Below are positions 1 to 11,283 of a stretch of 64,000 nucleotides of DNA, piece after piece. Both the position numbers and the translations under genes were made by a program. Source of the stretch: Camellia lanceoleosa (lineage: Eukaryota > Streptophyta > Magnoliopsida > Ericales > Theaceae). Location of the stretch: contig CM045761.1 of assembly GCA_025200525.1 (NCBI GenBank), forward strand, positions 103,640,182-103,704,181, read 5' to 3'. The notes beneath the pieces were generated by a model that saw only the letters and a list, made by a program, of their open reading frames with translations, was not told the DNA's origin and ran no database searches. The stretch's first letter is position 1, and each line of letters opens with the position of its first letter.

Positions 1-81
1 TACAAAGGTGGATCTAGACTGTACTGCTTGGGACTGCTATGGAGTAAAACCCTTCTGCCTCTTACTGTCTTACGTTTCCCC

Positions 82-870
82 CTAAACCTCCTGACTCCTT
101 CTAGAGCCCCTCATTCCCTCATCCTCCGCCTGGATTACGGTCTCTAGGTGAGCCGCCGCCTCCACATGGCGTCCATAATCACTAATCATCGACGTGGTCA
201 CCTTGAAAAGGAGTCTGGTCCTCAACTTCTTCTCAAACTCCAAACAACGGCGTTCCTCCATTGCCACAAGCTCCGGTACAAATCTTGAGAGGCTAGTGAA
301 AGCTTCCTCAAACTTGGCTACTAGTAAACTAAGTTGCTTGAGCGTCAAGAATTGCCCTCTTAACTTCTCTCTAACAGTGGGACTTGTCCTAGAAGGCGTT
401 GACAAAAGCCTCCTAAGTCCCTCCAATGCGTTTCCGCACAAACTTCCACTATTGTCCTACATCTCTCTTCAACGGGAAGGATGCCAAGGTTACTTTCAAC
501 CCATCGTCCTTGATGCCAAGCATCTCGAACGTCTTCACCATCTACTCGAGCCATTCATCTGCTTTCAAGGGCTCTTTCAGATCCCCTCTAAATTTGTACG
601 GATTAGACTAAAAGAACTCCTTCTTCAAGAATGATGGCCCTGACTCAGCAACATGGGCCTGGGCTTGATTTTCAGTCCTGAAAATGTCCATGGATTCCCG
701 CAAGGCTCCGACCATTTCTCTGGCCAAAGCACCCATGGCTTGCTGACCAACCAGTTCGGCCACATTGGCCTGACTAACTCCTTCCTTTTGCGCATGAATA
801 TCATCCGGTAATGGCATCTCCTGCTGTCTAGGCCTGCCACGCCTACTACCACCATGTCCTCATCTTGACA
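82..870 (-). pseudogene. Ty3/Gypsy gag, decayed, 5' part
   Basis: Retrotransposon capsid (gag) reading frame on the minus strand. The start is near 867, where a basic Arg/Gly-rich N-terminus typical of chromovirus gag begins but is broken by a stop. The segment at 82-441 gives a 119-residue stretch with the gag signature: VREKLRGQFLTLKQ, then VAKFEEAFTSLSRFVPELVA, then EERRCLEFEKKLRT and a VEAAAHLE stretch. This is the Retrotrans_gag family (capsid, particle assembly in the cytoplasm). Several stops and shifts separate 608-817, 360-554 and 82-441, so it cannot make a full protein. Protease and polymerase would lie left of the window. It belongs with the primer site at 1242 and the LTR from 1257. 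Confidence 0.85.
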
Positions 871-1241
871 TCCTAATAAAGGTAACACCAGAGATTAGCA
901 TATTTACAAATATACCGGAGCTAACTCACTCGAGTCCTAATGCGATGGACAATAGTATTTCACTCCACATAAGAACATAATCACATAAACATATATGAAT
1001 TTCCTTTGTAGATAATGGCAGAGTTCCAATTAGAAATAGCAATGATCAAGTGCTCTTCTAATAGGACTTCTAGAAACCCGTAGACCTAATCAACATCTTA
1101 GAAATTAAATTCCATACCCATTTAGTCACAGAAACATGTTATCACACAGCATACCATACACACAAACATCTCTATCAAGCAAGATAAACCCATTGTAGTA
1201 AAAACCATTTCTTACATACCCAAAGTATTCAAACCTGGTAC
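871..1241 (-). other. Gypsy leader between primer site and gag
   Basis: About 370 bases of non-coding DNA between the tRNA primer site and the gag start on the minus strand. Its position matches the 5' untranslated leader (packaging region) of the retrotransposon. No motif was recognised inside it. Confidence 0.5.
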
Positions 1242-1253
1242 GCTCTGATACCA
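1242..1253 (-). promoter_or_regulatory. Primer binding site, tRNA-iMet type
   Basis: On the minus strand this reads TGGTATCAGAGC, the standard complement of the 3' end of initiator methionine tRNA used by most plant LTR retrotransposons. It lies 3 bases inside the LTR boundary at 1257. It fixes both the orientation (minus) and the 3' edge of the 5' LTR. Confidence 0.92.
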
Positions 1254-2770
1254 AGTTATAACGTCCCGAAATAAATACGACAACCCATCCACAATATCAA
1301 CAAGTGACAACAATGATAAAATAATTATCTTTCATTAAATCCAATTGAGTTTACAAAAGAGTAACATATGCGGGTATACATTCACAAGCCAGGCCTTGAA
1401 TCTATAGCATATGTTGTAAAATACATAAATAGAATGGAAGTTGAACAAATAAGAAATGCCCTACGGGCTTGCAGCTTTCCAAGTCAATACTTGGTTACCA
1501 CAAAAGTGGATTTAGATCCAATACAGTTAAAGCCCTTGGCTTGTACAAAAATAAGTATAGCAAATACATAAAATGAAGCCCTTACTCTAGTTCCTCTCAA
1601 GCTATTGCCTTGGTGAAGGTATATTACTAGCACCTGAAATGTTTTTCCCACATAAGGTGAGCCAAAGCCCAGTAGAAATAACCCAACACAGTTTATGAAG
1701 TTTAACAGAGATATAATGTAATACGCATATGCAATGTTTGCACAAAACATTTTATATCTCCTTTTAAACCATGCAATGCCAAGTTTATATCAAAATTTGT
1801 AACCACTTCCATTACATTAGAAAACAAGGCAGTGAATCACATTCTAGGAATTTCAAAACAATACAACATTTTCTAGAAATTTTGACTGGAGGAAACTGTA
1901 AATCGGGACCTATGTAAACGTAAGTTGCACAAGCACTACTCTTACCATTTCACGAAAATTTCATCCGCGGGATTGACACCCATGTATACGCGCAGTTTTT
2001 AGGACTTTCACCATGGACATTCAGGCCAACTTATTTCAACCAGATCACATTCACTTCCTAGATTCACCCATTTTTTCTCAAAACAATAACATTTTCAATG
2101 TTCAATGCAAATGAATAAGAAATTGGTTTTAGTTCACCTAATCCCCATGTAATTTATACAACAATCATGGCTATCCTCCACCGATAGCCTAAAACAAATA
2201 TCTCTAAACAAATAAACAATTTTCCATAAAAATGACTTTCCAAATTTCAAGATGTGAGTGGTAATACATACAGAACTCCACCATCCTTATCAATATCACC
2301 CAATTTCACATTTCCAACATCAACTCCATATATTTATACAAAAATCAACATTTAAGATATTTAGGGCAAAGCCGCATTTTCTTCCAAAATCAATTCCAAG
2401 CGTCAAAACCGACCACTTTACCACAACGCAACCTCATTTCCAATTCCATAACTATTTTCAAGATTTCATTTGAAAACCCCTAATTTGATTTTTAAGCCAA
2501 AACCCTAGTTTTGTCCAAAAATCACCAAATCACAAAGTTGTTTTAGAAACAACAAATACCTAAGTTAAAAACCATAAGAAAGTGTAGAAGATTTCTACCT
2601 CAAGCTTAGAAGAGGAAGAAGGAAGAAAAACCCAAAAGTCGACGAAGACAAAACGACAATTTGCTCTAATCAAAACGAAGCCCTCAACAAGATCTACACT
2701 TAATCTCAAAGGAGTAAGGTAAAAAGATGCTTCTAAGTGAGTAAATCTGAAGATCTTGTGGAAAAAGTGA

Positions 2771-2773
<3 letters not shown>

Positions 2774-2800
<27 letters not shown>
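2774..2800. repeat. (GA)n microsatellite
   Basis: Uninterrupted GA dinucleotide run of about 13 copies inside LTR A. Confidence 0.95.
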
Positions 2801-2804
<4 letters not shown>

Positions 2805-2982
2805 ATTCATGGTTTTAGAGGAAAAGATAGAAGATAAAGTGAAGAAAAGTGTAAGTGTGGACCCTATGTATAGTACTAGGTTATAGTGAAATAAAGTCCC
2901 AAAGTCAACCTAAAAGAACTACTCAAAACCTCCCAAAAAGTAGGGCCCAAAATTGGACTGAAATCTGGGAAAAAGAACACAG

Positions 2983-3081
2983 GGGTCGACCCTCAGACCA
3001 GAGGTGTCGACACCAAATTTCAGTAGCAAATTCCAGTTTCAGCAGTAGACAATGGTCGACACTACCCAGATTGGTGTCGAT
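2983..3081. repeat. Palindrome cluster A (GTCGAC cores, 21-bp pairs)
   Basis: Four copies of a GTCGAC-type core start at 2985, 3006, 3055 and 3076, so both pairs are spaced 21 bp start to start. The flanks extend the palindromes: GGGTCGACCC at 2983-2992 and the 12-base GGTGTCGACACC at 3003-3014. The fourth copy is GTCGAT. In the minus-strand LTR this cluster takes the same relative place as the CTCGAG cluster of LTR B. See findings. Confidence 0.85.
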
Positions 3082-3130
3082 CCCAAAGTTTTGAGGCCTC
3101 ATTTCTCACATCACCTTACTCAAAAATACT

Positions 3131-3609
3131 CACTATTCCTTCCCTAGCCTTTCTTTTTTGACCTCGGTGCCCTTTCATCATCCGATGGTGCAGTGTTTCA
3201 GTCGTCCTTTCGGATTCCTCGCTTTACGGACTCTATTTCTACCAAATGGTTTCCAATTCTGACCACTTCCTGATCATTCTCAGGTATTTTTGTTATTTCT
3301 CTGAGTTTTTTGGCTTTCCTTTTATTGTTGCCTACTTTCATGACTTTCTGCGAGTTTTTTGGTGACTTTTTTACTATTTTTGTGAATGCCATGAGTATTT
3401 CCTCATATTTCTCATTTATTTGTGAATATTTTCCCATGCATGTTGTCCTGCCATGATCACCATCCCATTTTACCCAAAAACACTTGTATTTTTTTTTACC
3501 TATTTTTCACACTTCTTTGCTATGTTTGCCACATTTTTGCATTATTTCTCATTGTATGGCCATCTTATTGCTTGTAGCAAACTTTTTGATGATTGACTAG
3601 TTCCCACCT
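3131..3609. other. Non-coding, T-rich
   Basis: About 480 bases between LTR A and the PMD relic. It is rich in TTTTTTGG/TTTCTC words. No recognisable gene or terminal repeat was seen; it may hold the lost end of LTR A or an intron of the PMD gene. Confidence 0.4.
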
Positions 3610-5640
3610 TTTGACACCGCTACTTACATACATCCAACCCATGCTCCGTGTGTCGGAATAGAGCGATTCTATGAACTAGATGAGGCCAACCCCCGCTTAG
3701 TGATTCTCCAGGAGTCAGAGCACCTCCAACGCACTAGGCATATAATGCTTGTTAGGTAAAATGCCTAGTATGACTCACTTTTTTCAACTCCAACGCACTA
3801 AGCATGTGATTCAGCATTTTAGCTCAACTCACATTCACTACCTACATGTAGCTAGCCTTCAAGGCTAGGCAAAATGTATTTAATCATTAGGATTATTTCC
3901 CTCCATCTTCGTTGCTAATGTGGTATTTTATAAAATTAATAGTATTTGGATGAATAGCTAAAATAAAGAGCATGGTTGGAGCAGAAACATGAAACAGTTG
4001 ATAGGCAAAATAAAATGTATACTATATAGTAATGTTTAGATAGGTAAAATGCCTATTACCATTGGAGATGCTCTCAGAGCAGCATGTGTCCTATACAAGC
4101 TTTAGACTATGATCTCGTTTCTTTTACTTCTCATCACTGTTTTATGCTTATCTGCCCCTTTTCTAGTGCTTTACATGTTTCCATTACTTTCTCGCAGGAA
4201 AGCTCCTAGCCTATTTGAGGTTTTGGCTCTTCATTTGGCATAGCAAAGTGGTATCTAGCCATTCTAAGGATTGTCAGACCTCTAGTAGATGGGTACGATT
4301 TTAGGCCTTTATGTGAGTCCCTAGGTAACATATGAGTTAGCCAAGACCTTCTTTTGGTTTTGATGGAGCAGTGGTGGGACACCACAGACTCCTTCTACTT
4401 CCCAAGCTTGGGCAAGATGATTATGGTGCTAGAGGACTTTACGATACTGCCAGGCCTTACAGTTGGCGGTGGTCTCCCCATTCTACTTAACTTAGACCTT
4501 GCCCGCAGGATGATGCATTGAGGTTCTTTCTGAGCATTGCCCTACCTCACGAGAGTGGTTTGGTTCTATACCAAGGGTTCTATGTCGCTTTCGACACTGC
4601 CGACCGATCACTCACATTCAGATCGCCCACTATACCAGAGGATTCCTGTTATATCTATTCAGGAGCGTTTTGTTCTGTAATAGGCCTAGTAGGTCCATGT
4701 TCACTTCTTAGCTGCTATGGTGGACATGGATCATATCGAACATTAGAATTGGGGCATCACAGCCTTGGCCACCATGTATGGTCATACGAGTGCTGTCTCG
4801 CATAATCATGGTACCAGTATCGATAGACACTAGCTCCTATGAGAGGTACACAATTTTTCTTTTTTTATACATATATGTCTGTCCACATTGCCTATTTGTT
4901 CAATCATACCATCTGACTATTGCTTGTCTTTCTAACTGTCTATTCCTTGTGTTTGCTTACAGATATGGTTCTTCGAGTATTTCCCAGAGGTGAGCCCTAG
5001 GATGCGAGGCGTCTCTTCGAACGTTTTCTCTCAGCTGGTCCAGTACCAGAGACGCCACAGGGATCGGCAACATTCCTCTCTCCTTTCTACTATTGGTGAG
5101 TATTGATAGATGCTAAATACCATCACTCATGACCACGTGAATCCTTCTAATTCATCCATACTTTGACTGCCTTGATTTTTTATTTGCCTCTGTTTGTATA
5201 CTAATTATTGATCTTGCCTTTTTCAGATCATGTGGCGCTTGTGGATAGTTGCCCCTCTTACTGGTGAGGCCTAGTATCCAGCCATCCAAGCTGCTACCTG
5301 ACAGCAGCTCTTGTTAGAGGGGTCGTTTTGTCATGTCTAGTACTTAAATGAGTGGGTTTGCTGCCAGTCTTTAGGCGTGTCCAACCTAGGATCCCAATAT
5401 CTTCTCCTACTAGTGTGAGGGTAGGAGATACGTAAATTGAGAAAGAGTTTCTCATTGTTCGATACGGCACCACTGTTGAGGGATTGTTGGTGGATAAGGA
5501 CTATATGGAGTACATCCAGTCCCATCTAAGGAATAGATGTAGTGTAGTGATGACCAAGCAACCTCTAATGGCAGACCAGAGCTCTTTATATTCTCCCCCA
5601 AAATCACACTAGATCCATTTATTCTTTCTTTCATTTTCTG
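3610..5640 (+). pseudogene. Plant mobile domain (PMD, MAIN-like) gene, decayed
   Basis: Pieces of the plant mobile domain (PF10536; aminotransferase-like / MAIN-like proteins, nuclear, often carried by transposons) appear in order. At 3640-3720: IERFYELDEANPRLVILQES. At 4362-4500: EQWWDTTDSFYFPSLGKMI, then VLEDFTILPGLTVGGG, the family's most conserved block. At 4698-4835: a VHVHFLAAMVDMD-like block, then IGASQPW and YGHTSAVS-like blocks in shifted frames. At 4963-5000, after a GT..AG intron (about 4840-4962): IWFFEYFPEVSP. At 5228-5400: a WRLWIV and YLNEWVCCQSL region. Stops and shifts are frequent, and a MITE interrupts the block at 3718. Not functional as read. It could be a host relic or cargo of a transposon; no terminal repeats were found around it. 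Confidence 0.72.
3718..4072. mobile_element. MITE, PIF/Harbinger-like
   Basis: A 355-bp element with terminal inverted repeats: left end GAGCACCTCCAACGCACTAG, right end (reverse complement) GAGCATCTCCAATGGTAATA; both continue into GGCAT. It is flanked by TCA on both sides (3715-3717 and 4073-4075), a 3-bp duplication of the TNN/TNA type used by PIF/Harbinger MITEs. A longer flanking match (TCAGAGCA) is possible, so the superfamily is not certain. It sits inside the PMD relic, breaking the QES..QHVS block, so it came after the gene. Confidence 0.75.
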
Positions 5641-6264
5641 AAGTTTTTCAATGGGTTTCTAGCAATGGGTCACTCTGAAAACTGAAACAATTAATCCTAC
5701 TCGTACTTCAATTCTTAACATCAAACCATTCTCCACTGTTGGCAACCATGCCCACAAAAATTTCTCAGGAAAAGAATACTCTTGGGAAAAATTTCAATAC
5801 AAATTTGTTTTGATTTTATTTTATTTTTTTGTTGACTAGGAACTCCCAAGGCCAAGCCTATTTATGACTCGACCCTACAAGCAAACCCCGGGGAGGATGT
5901 CGAGGAAGCCACCTCTTATCTCCCAATTTTGGTCAAGAGCTATAAGGAGGTTGGTATAGGTTTCAAACCAAGGAATTTCGGTCACACAGGCCGTTGCCTT
6001 GCCAACTCATCCAACTCTTAGGGTTATGTTTTGAAATTTCAGTAACCAGTAACAGGAAGTGTTGTGATCAATAAAATTTCTCTGACCATATTTGCAGAGA
6101 AATTTTATATGCAAGTCATATTTCTCTTCAAGTGTGTTAGTGCAATGTTTTTGTGAAATTTATCTACCTCTAACCATATATGCAGAGAAAATAAGAAAGT
6201 AAGAACATATATGCAAGTCCAATGTGGTAAGTGTGTGTAAGTCAGAGAAAATCAACATGACAAA

Positions 6265-6408
6265 GAAATTCCATATTTTCAATGGAGTGTAATGTGGCCA
6301 GTAAAATTCAAATGCATGAGAGAGTAACAGGTTAGAGAAATTCCGTATCTCAAGAGGAGTATAATGTAGCCAGTGAAAATCAAATGCACAAGAGAGTAGT
6401 AATAAGTA
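6265..6408. repeat. 72-bp tandem duplication
   Basis: Two imperfect copies of about 72 bases (starting 6265 and 6337), each beginning GAAATTCC and containing a TGTA(A/T)CCAGT-like stretch and CAAATGCA. They lie directly before the (ATT)n run. Confidence 0.75.
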
Positions 6409-6419
6409 ACTAAGTTTGC

Positions 6420-6512
<93 letters not shown>

Positions 6513-6522
6513 TATTATTATT
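6420..6522. repeat. (ATT)n microsatellite
   Basis: About 34 units of ATT with a single interruption near 6508. On the minus strand it translates as poly-asparagine, which is an artefact of the repeat. Confidence 0.97.
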
Positions 6523-7099
6523 CATTTTTTGAAATCTCTGTATGACAATTTCTCTAAATTTCTCATTCACCATGAATTTTCTTTGTGAAATTTCTTTGAA
6601 TTTCTCTTCACAGAGAAATTTGTTTAAAATTTTTCTGTGTTGATATTTCTCCATGAAAATGTTGAGAAACCCAAACTTTTATGAAAATGTTGCATGTCCT
6701 TTAACTTATAAAATCTTAATATCAAGGTTTTTAAACTAAAAGTTCCATATAAAAATAACAAATTATTTTTATTTTAAATAATAATATTTGCACCTACCAA
6801 GTACTGAATAGGTTGGGATGATTATTATAATGTAATAAAACATATTTTCTTAAGTTAATTTATCAAATGTCATTTTGTTTTTCTTTGACCCAACACTTGG
6901 TATCATCAACGGTCAATTGAGTCATTTGGCTCATATTTTTATTTCTCATAATAATTTTAGATTTTTTTTTTCTTCTAGATTTCCATGAATCTTTGTTTAG
7001 AAGAACAAGGACAATAAGAATTACTTTAGTAGTCCAAGACCTTTAAATAAACAGTAAAATATTTTGGACTAAAGTACCCTCATTCTAATCGTATGACTT

Positions 7100-8150
7100 C
7101 AGGTGATGTGTTTCATTTCTTTGAATCGTTTTAAAATTTTAAAATTCAATAACTTTTACTTTTACTTTTGATCTATGTTTTTATTTATTTATTTTTATTT
7201 ATATATAAAATTTATATTTTTAGGACCGTCTTATCAAAATCTATAAACAAGATCCATGTTGACTATGAAATTCCTTAAAAAAATATTGACGAAATTTCAC
7301 TAAGTTCATTGTTACCAAGCAGTAAAATTTCACTAAGTTCATTGTTACCAAACAATAAAATTTTTATTGCACAAATACAGAGAAATTTCTCTTTGAAGAG
7401 TGAAATTTCTATTTAGTACAAGGATACAAACAAAACGTTTTATAGTTTCAATTCTTTACTATTTAGGAGGCCAAATTCAATTTAAATATCCATTTTTCAT
7501 AACATATTTTTTGAATCATCTCATCAACATCTATCAAATAAGGCTTATTAAATTCTTTAAAATAAAATTATGAAAGTTCTTTGAGTTTACCATTCTTTGA
7601 CTCAATAAAATTTCACTAACTAATTCAATGGATTGTACTATTAGTCAGCATCACTGTTACTGACTACAAATCAGTGAATTTTTCTATTTTTAAAATAACA
7701 AAATTCTTAAATGAGAATGAGACATTGAAAAATTGAAAATTGCAAATTTTGTGTACCTAATTCAATTTGAGGCACCATTAGAATAAAGGTACTATAATTT
7801 TTTTTTAAAAAAAAAAACTTAAATTCTTTAAATTTTACTAATTCTAATTCTTAAATTCTAGTCAAATTACAAAAAATTAACGAAGATCAAAGTCCAAATT
7901 AGTGAAATTTCACAGACCGAAGTTAGGAGAATTGAGAAGTTAGTGAAATTTCTCTGAATTTAGTCAAAAAACTCAGTGAAAATTTAATTTCCTGTTTCTT
8001 TCAAAATTTCATATTCGTTATGGATCTTATTTGATAGATCTCGATAAGACGATTTCAAAAATATAAATTTTACGAAACACAGAGTTTCAAATCAGAAGTT
8101 ACTAAATTTTAAAGTTTTGAAATACATTCCAAAATACAACTTGTGAACAG
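7100..8150. mobile_element. Foldback element, about 1 kb
   Basis: The left arm (about 7105-7330) and right arm (about 7960-8140) are imperfect inverted copies. For example AAATTTATATTTTT then a CGTCTTATC and ATCTAT..AAGATCCAT series at 7205-7258 matches the reverse complement of 8016-8075. A third, shorter copy of the CATC..ATCTATCAAATAAG word lies near 7515-7550 in the centre. No gene inside. It directly abuts the truncated Gypsy polyprotein, suggesting it (or a deletion) removed the upstream part. Ends and target duplication were not resolved. Confidence 0.6.
7292..7356. repeat. 32-bp tandem duplication
   Basis: Two adjacent near-identical copies of a 32-33-base unit beginning AAATTTCACTAAGTTCATTG, inside the left arm of the foldback element. 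Confidence 0.9.
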
Positions 8151-8311
8151 ATAAAGAAGGTATTCGACAAAAGTTTAGTGTTAAAAGGATATTCTTGACA
8201 TTTATGTTAAATTTTGTACTTATCTTTATAGAATTTCAAATCTTGGGAACTTTAACTTGCAAACAAATTGTTATTACACAAATATATAGATCCAGGAATG
8301 AGAGATGTCAG

Positions 8312-9840
8312 GTGCTATTGGTGAGTTTGACTTGTATCTTAGCGAGTCTGTTAAGTCGGTCGTTTTGTTCTCTGTAGTTGCACAACCTACCCTAATGGGC
8401 CAAGTTATAGATGCACAACGGGGTGATCATGAAGTAGAGACCATCTGAGTGAAGATAGCTAGTGGAAAGGTGGAGAAGGGCTTGAATGTGTATTCTAACT
8501 TGAGTGTGAGGTATTCAGACTGTCTTTTCATGCCCGAATCTTGTAGAGAGGAAGTACTCTGAGAGTTCCATCATTCATGCTTTATAGTACACTCGGGAGG
8601 CACAAAGATGTACCACGCCCTTAGCCACTAGTTTTGGTGGAGGGAAATGAAAAGAGACGTAGCCTTATTTGTTTTGAGGTGTCTTACTTGTTAACAAAGT
8701 GAAGACCGAGCACCAACGACAAGCAGGCTTGTTGTAACCCTTGCCTATAGCCAAGTGGAAATGGGAGCACGTCACGATGGACTTTATTGTGGGTCTTCCA
8801 AGGACTCAACGGGGTAATGATGCCATGTGGGTAATAGTTGACCGGTTAACTAAGTTAGCATACTTTGTACCCATGCCATGAGTGACTCGGTAGATGATCT
8901 TGCCGATCTTTATATTAGGAAAATAGTTCGACTACATGGGATCCCTGTGACTATCGTTTCGGATAGAGATCCTCGTTTCATGGCTCCATTGTGGCAGAGC
9001 CTACAGAATGCCTTAGGTGCTAGATTGACGTTTGCCTATCATCCTCAAACTAACGGGCAGTCCGAGTGAACCATTCAAATCTTAGAGGACATGTTTCGGG
9101 GTTGTGTTCTGGATTTTAAGGGGTCATAGGAGAGACATTTACCTTTAGTGGAGTTTGCCTATAATAACAGTTTTCATGCGAGTATTGGTATGATGCCGTT
9201 TGAGGCCTTGTATGGCTGACCATATAGATCTCCAATGTGTTAGGCTAAGGTGAGTGATGCACCTATGTTAGGTCCTAAATTAGTTTGGGAAACGATGGAG
9301 AAAGTTGCGTTTATTTGTAAGAGGTTGGTTTCGGCTCAGAGTCGCCAAAGGAGCTATGCCGACTGTAGGAGGAGACCTTTATCTTTTGAGATAAGAGATC
9401 ATGTGTTCCAAAAGATATCACTGAGATGGGGTTTAATGAGATTTGGGAAGAGCAGGAAGTTGTCTCCTAAATTTATTGGGCCGTTTGAGATTCTAGTGTG
9501 GATCGAGGAGGTAGCTTATCATTTGGCCTTGCTGCCCTAACTTTCTGGGGTTCATGACATATTCCATATTTGTATGCTCTAGAAGTATGAGCATGATCCT
9601 TCACATGTGTTGGATTAGACCAAGTTAGAGGTAGATAAAGATGCCCCATATGAGGAGAGATCAGTACGAGTTTAGACTCTTGGGACCAAGTCTTGCAAGG
9701 CAAGACTATTCCATTGGTTAAGGTGTTGTGGTGACACCACGGGGTTGAAGAGGCGACTTAGAAGCATGAGGTAGAAGTCCGTGAGAAGTATCAAGACCTA
9801 TTTGTTGATATTTGAGATTTGTGTTGAAAATTTTATTTAT
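8312..9840 (+). pseudogene. Ty3/Gypsy polyprotein: integrase to chromodomain-like tail, decayed
   Basis: 3' end of a Gypsy pol gene. Order seen: end of RNase H/linker (AIGEFDLYLSESVKSVV, QPTLMGQVIDAQ); zinc-binding H2C2 region (HHSCFIVHSGGTKMYHALSH then CLTC, about 8560-8700); integrase core with first Asp in MDFIVGLPRTQRGNDAMWV (8777-8833), second in VSDRDPRF (about 8966) and Glu in YHPQTNGQSE (about 9065); a PFEALYG block; GPFEIL with VAYHLALLP; and a degraded chromodomain-like tail (about 9690-9830). Integrase would insert the cDNA. Frameshift near 8879; stops follow NGQSE and LYG (expected Arg, CGA to TGA). The upstream half is missing. Not functional. Confidence 0.9.
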
Positions 9841-9997
9841 GTTGTAATGTATATAAGCATTGTATATGTTTTGGGAAAATTGAACAGTAATGGTTGGTGT
9901 CGAACTCGGTGTATCCTTGTTACAAGTCTGGATGATATGTGATTTGTTTTTTTTCAATAAATGTTAGTTGATTTTAAATTTCAAGGATGAAATTTCT

Positions 9998-10010
9998 TAA
10001 AAGGGGAGAT
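9998..10010 (+). promoter_or_regulatory. Polypurine tract of Gypsy B
   Basis: TAAAAGGGGAGAT immediately before the LTR start TATAAC at 10011. This is the expected plus-strand DNA priming site and fixes the LTR edge. Confidence 0.88.
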
Positions 10011-11283
10011 TATAACAATTCTGGTTTAGACCCGACCCATTTTCTTGATTTTGGATCCGGGAACCCATGTGCTTAACTGTTGTTTATCTCATTTCCATCT
10101 TGTTGTTTGTTGAGTTTGGCTATTGGGAGTTTTGGTTGCGTTTGAAACATGTTGGAAAGTTAGTTTTTCAAGGAGTTGTTGCCTAGATTTTTGCCTATTC
10201 GCTCGAGCGGTCTTTTACAATCTGTAAAACTACTGGGAGTTGGTAATCTTCGCTTGAGCAGTCTTTCTTATGCTCGAGCGGTCTTTTACAGGTCCGCAAA
10301 ACTATTAGAAGGGGGTCATTGTGTGCTTGAGCGGTGTCATTTGTTGTGTTTGTTCGCTCAAGCGGTGTTTTGGTCGCTCGAGCGGTTTGTGCGTATATTA
10401 GTCTAAGAGGGGACCATTTTGAGTCATTTTTTCATCTCTTTCTCTCTCTAAACATTTCAAAACCCTAAAAACCTTCACATTCTCTCTCTAGCTCTTACTT
10501 TTAGCTCAAAATACTCTCAATCCTTTTATCTCTTCCCCCTAGTTCTTTGGAGAAAAATGTTGAGCATGTCGAGTGCTTTGTTTTAATCGGAGAAGTTATT
10601 GTTTTCGGCTTTGTCAAGTTCTTCCCCTTGTTTCCTTTTTGTCTTCTACTTTGAGGTAGGGATTTCTTTGACCTTTGATATGGTTTTTAGCTTAATTATT
10701 TGCTCTTTGAAAGGTTTAATGATTTGAGAATTTTTGGAAAAACCTAGGATTTGAGTTTAAAATAAAAAAGAGGTGTTTTCTATATAGATTCTTGAGAATG
10801 GTTGTGAGAATGTGTTTATGGGTGAGATATGTTATAATGATGAATATCTTTTCTTAAAATCGATATTGTAAGAAAATGGGGGTTTCGTTCTAAATTGTGG
10901 ATATTTGGATTTGTGGAAGGAAATGGAAAATGATGTTGGGTTTTGTAAGATTGGAATAATGACTATGTTGATGATGATGGTGGAGTTAAATATGTAATAT
11001 CACTCATATTATAAAAGGCTAGAATTATATCTTTTGATTGAAAACTATATGTGTATAGAAATATCTGTTTTGGGCTATCGGTGGAGGATAGTCTTGATTG
11101 TTGTAGACATTGCATGAGGATTATGTTGAATTAAAACTAATTTCTCATACATTGTGTATTGAGCATCATTTCATATTGAAAATTGTAAATGTTTTGATTT
11201 TGAGAAAAATTGGTGAATACCTTGGTGAATCTGGTTAGGCAGTGTGGTTGTGATTATAATATTGGTCTGTGTGTCCTTGGTGA
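10011..11283 (+). repeat. Gypsy 3' LTR 'B', left part
   Basis: Begins TATAACAATTCTGG right after the polypurine tract. It is closely similar to solo LTR C at 43150. It contains palindrome cluster B and, 6-15 bases after it, a TATA-like TATATTAG (10393-10400), then a CT-rich stretch. It is interrupted by the Copia element at 11284 and continues at 18868. Without the insertion the LTR is about 1.98 kb, typical of chromovirus LTRs. Confidence 0.88.
10200..10387. repeat. Palindrome cluster B (CTCGAG-like cores)
   Basis: Six copies of CGCTCGAGCGG or one-base variants; cores start at 10202, 10253, 10273, 10326, 10357 and 10377. Two pairs (10253/10273 and 10357/10377) are spaced exactly 20 bp. The cluster lies just upstream of the TATA-like box, a promoter-proximal place in U3. 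Confidence 0.88.

Larger units (their letters stand above)
1257..3130 (-). repeat. Gypsy 5' LTR 'A', outer edge unclear
   Basis: The inner edge is sharp: on the minus strand the LTR ends GTTATA just before the primer site, mirroring the TATAAC start of LTR B at 10011. The part at 1380-1680 (minus strand) is clearly similar to 19150-19450 of LTR B, including a GGCTCACC stretch and a CTTGGAAAG stretch, so A and B are related families. The outer edge is not visible: no matching TATAAC/TGTAAC terminus is seen between 3100 and 3600, so the LTR may be truncated there. It contains a (GA)n run and palindrome cluster A. Confidence 0.75.
5641..7099. other. AT-rich intergenic DNA with local duplications
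   Basis: No coding signal. It contains words of the type GAGAAATTT and CAGAGAAA repeated in both directions, the 72-bp duplication at 6265-6408 and the (ATT)n run. It is probably decayed transposon DNA. Confidence 0.5.

Noticed and set aside
1484..1750. Minus-strand frame in LTR A with hydrophobic stretches
   Set aside because: Lies wholly in LTR sequence that is not open in LTRs B and C.
6160..6654. 164-codon minus-strand frame with a poly-asparagine run
   Set aside because: It is the translation of the (ATT)n microsatellite and its flanks; no domain on either side.
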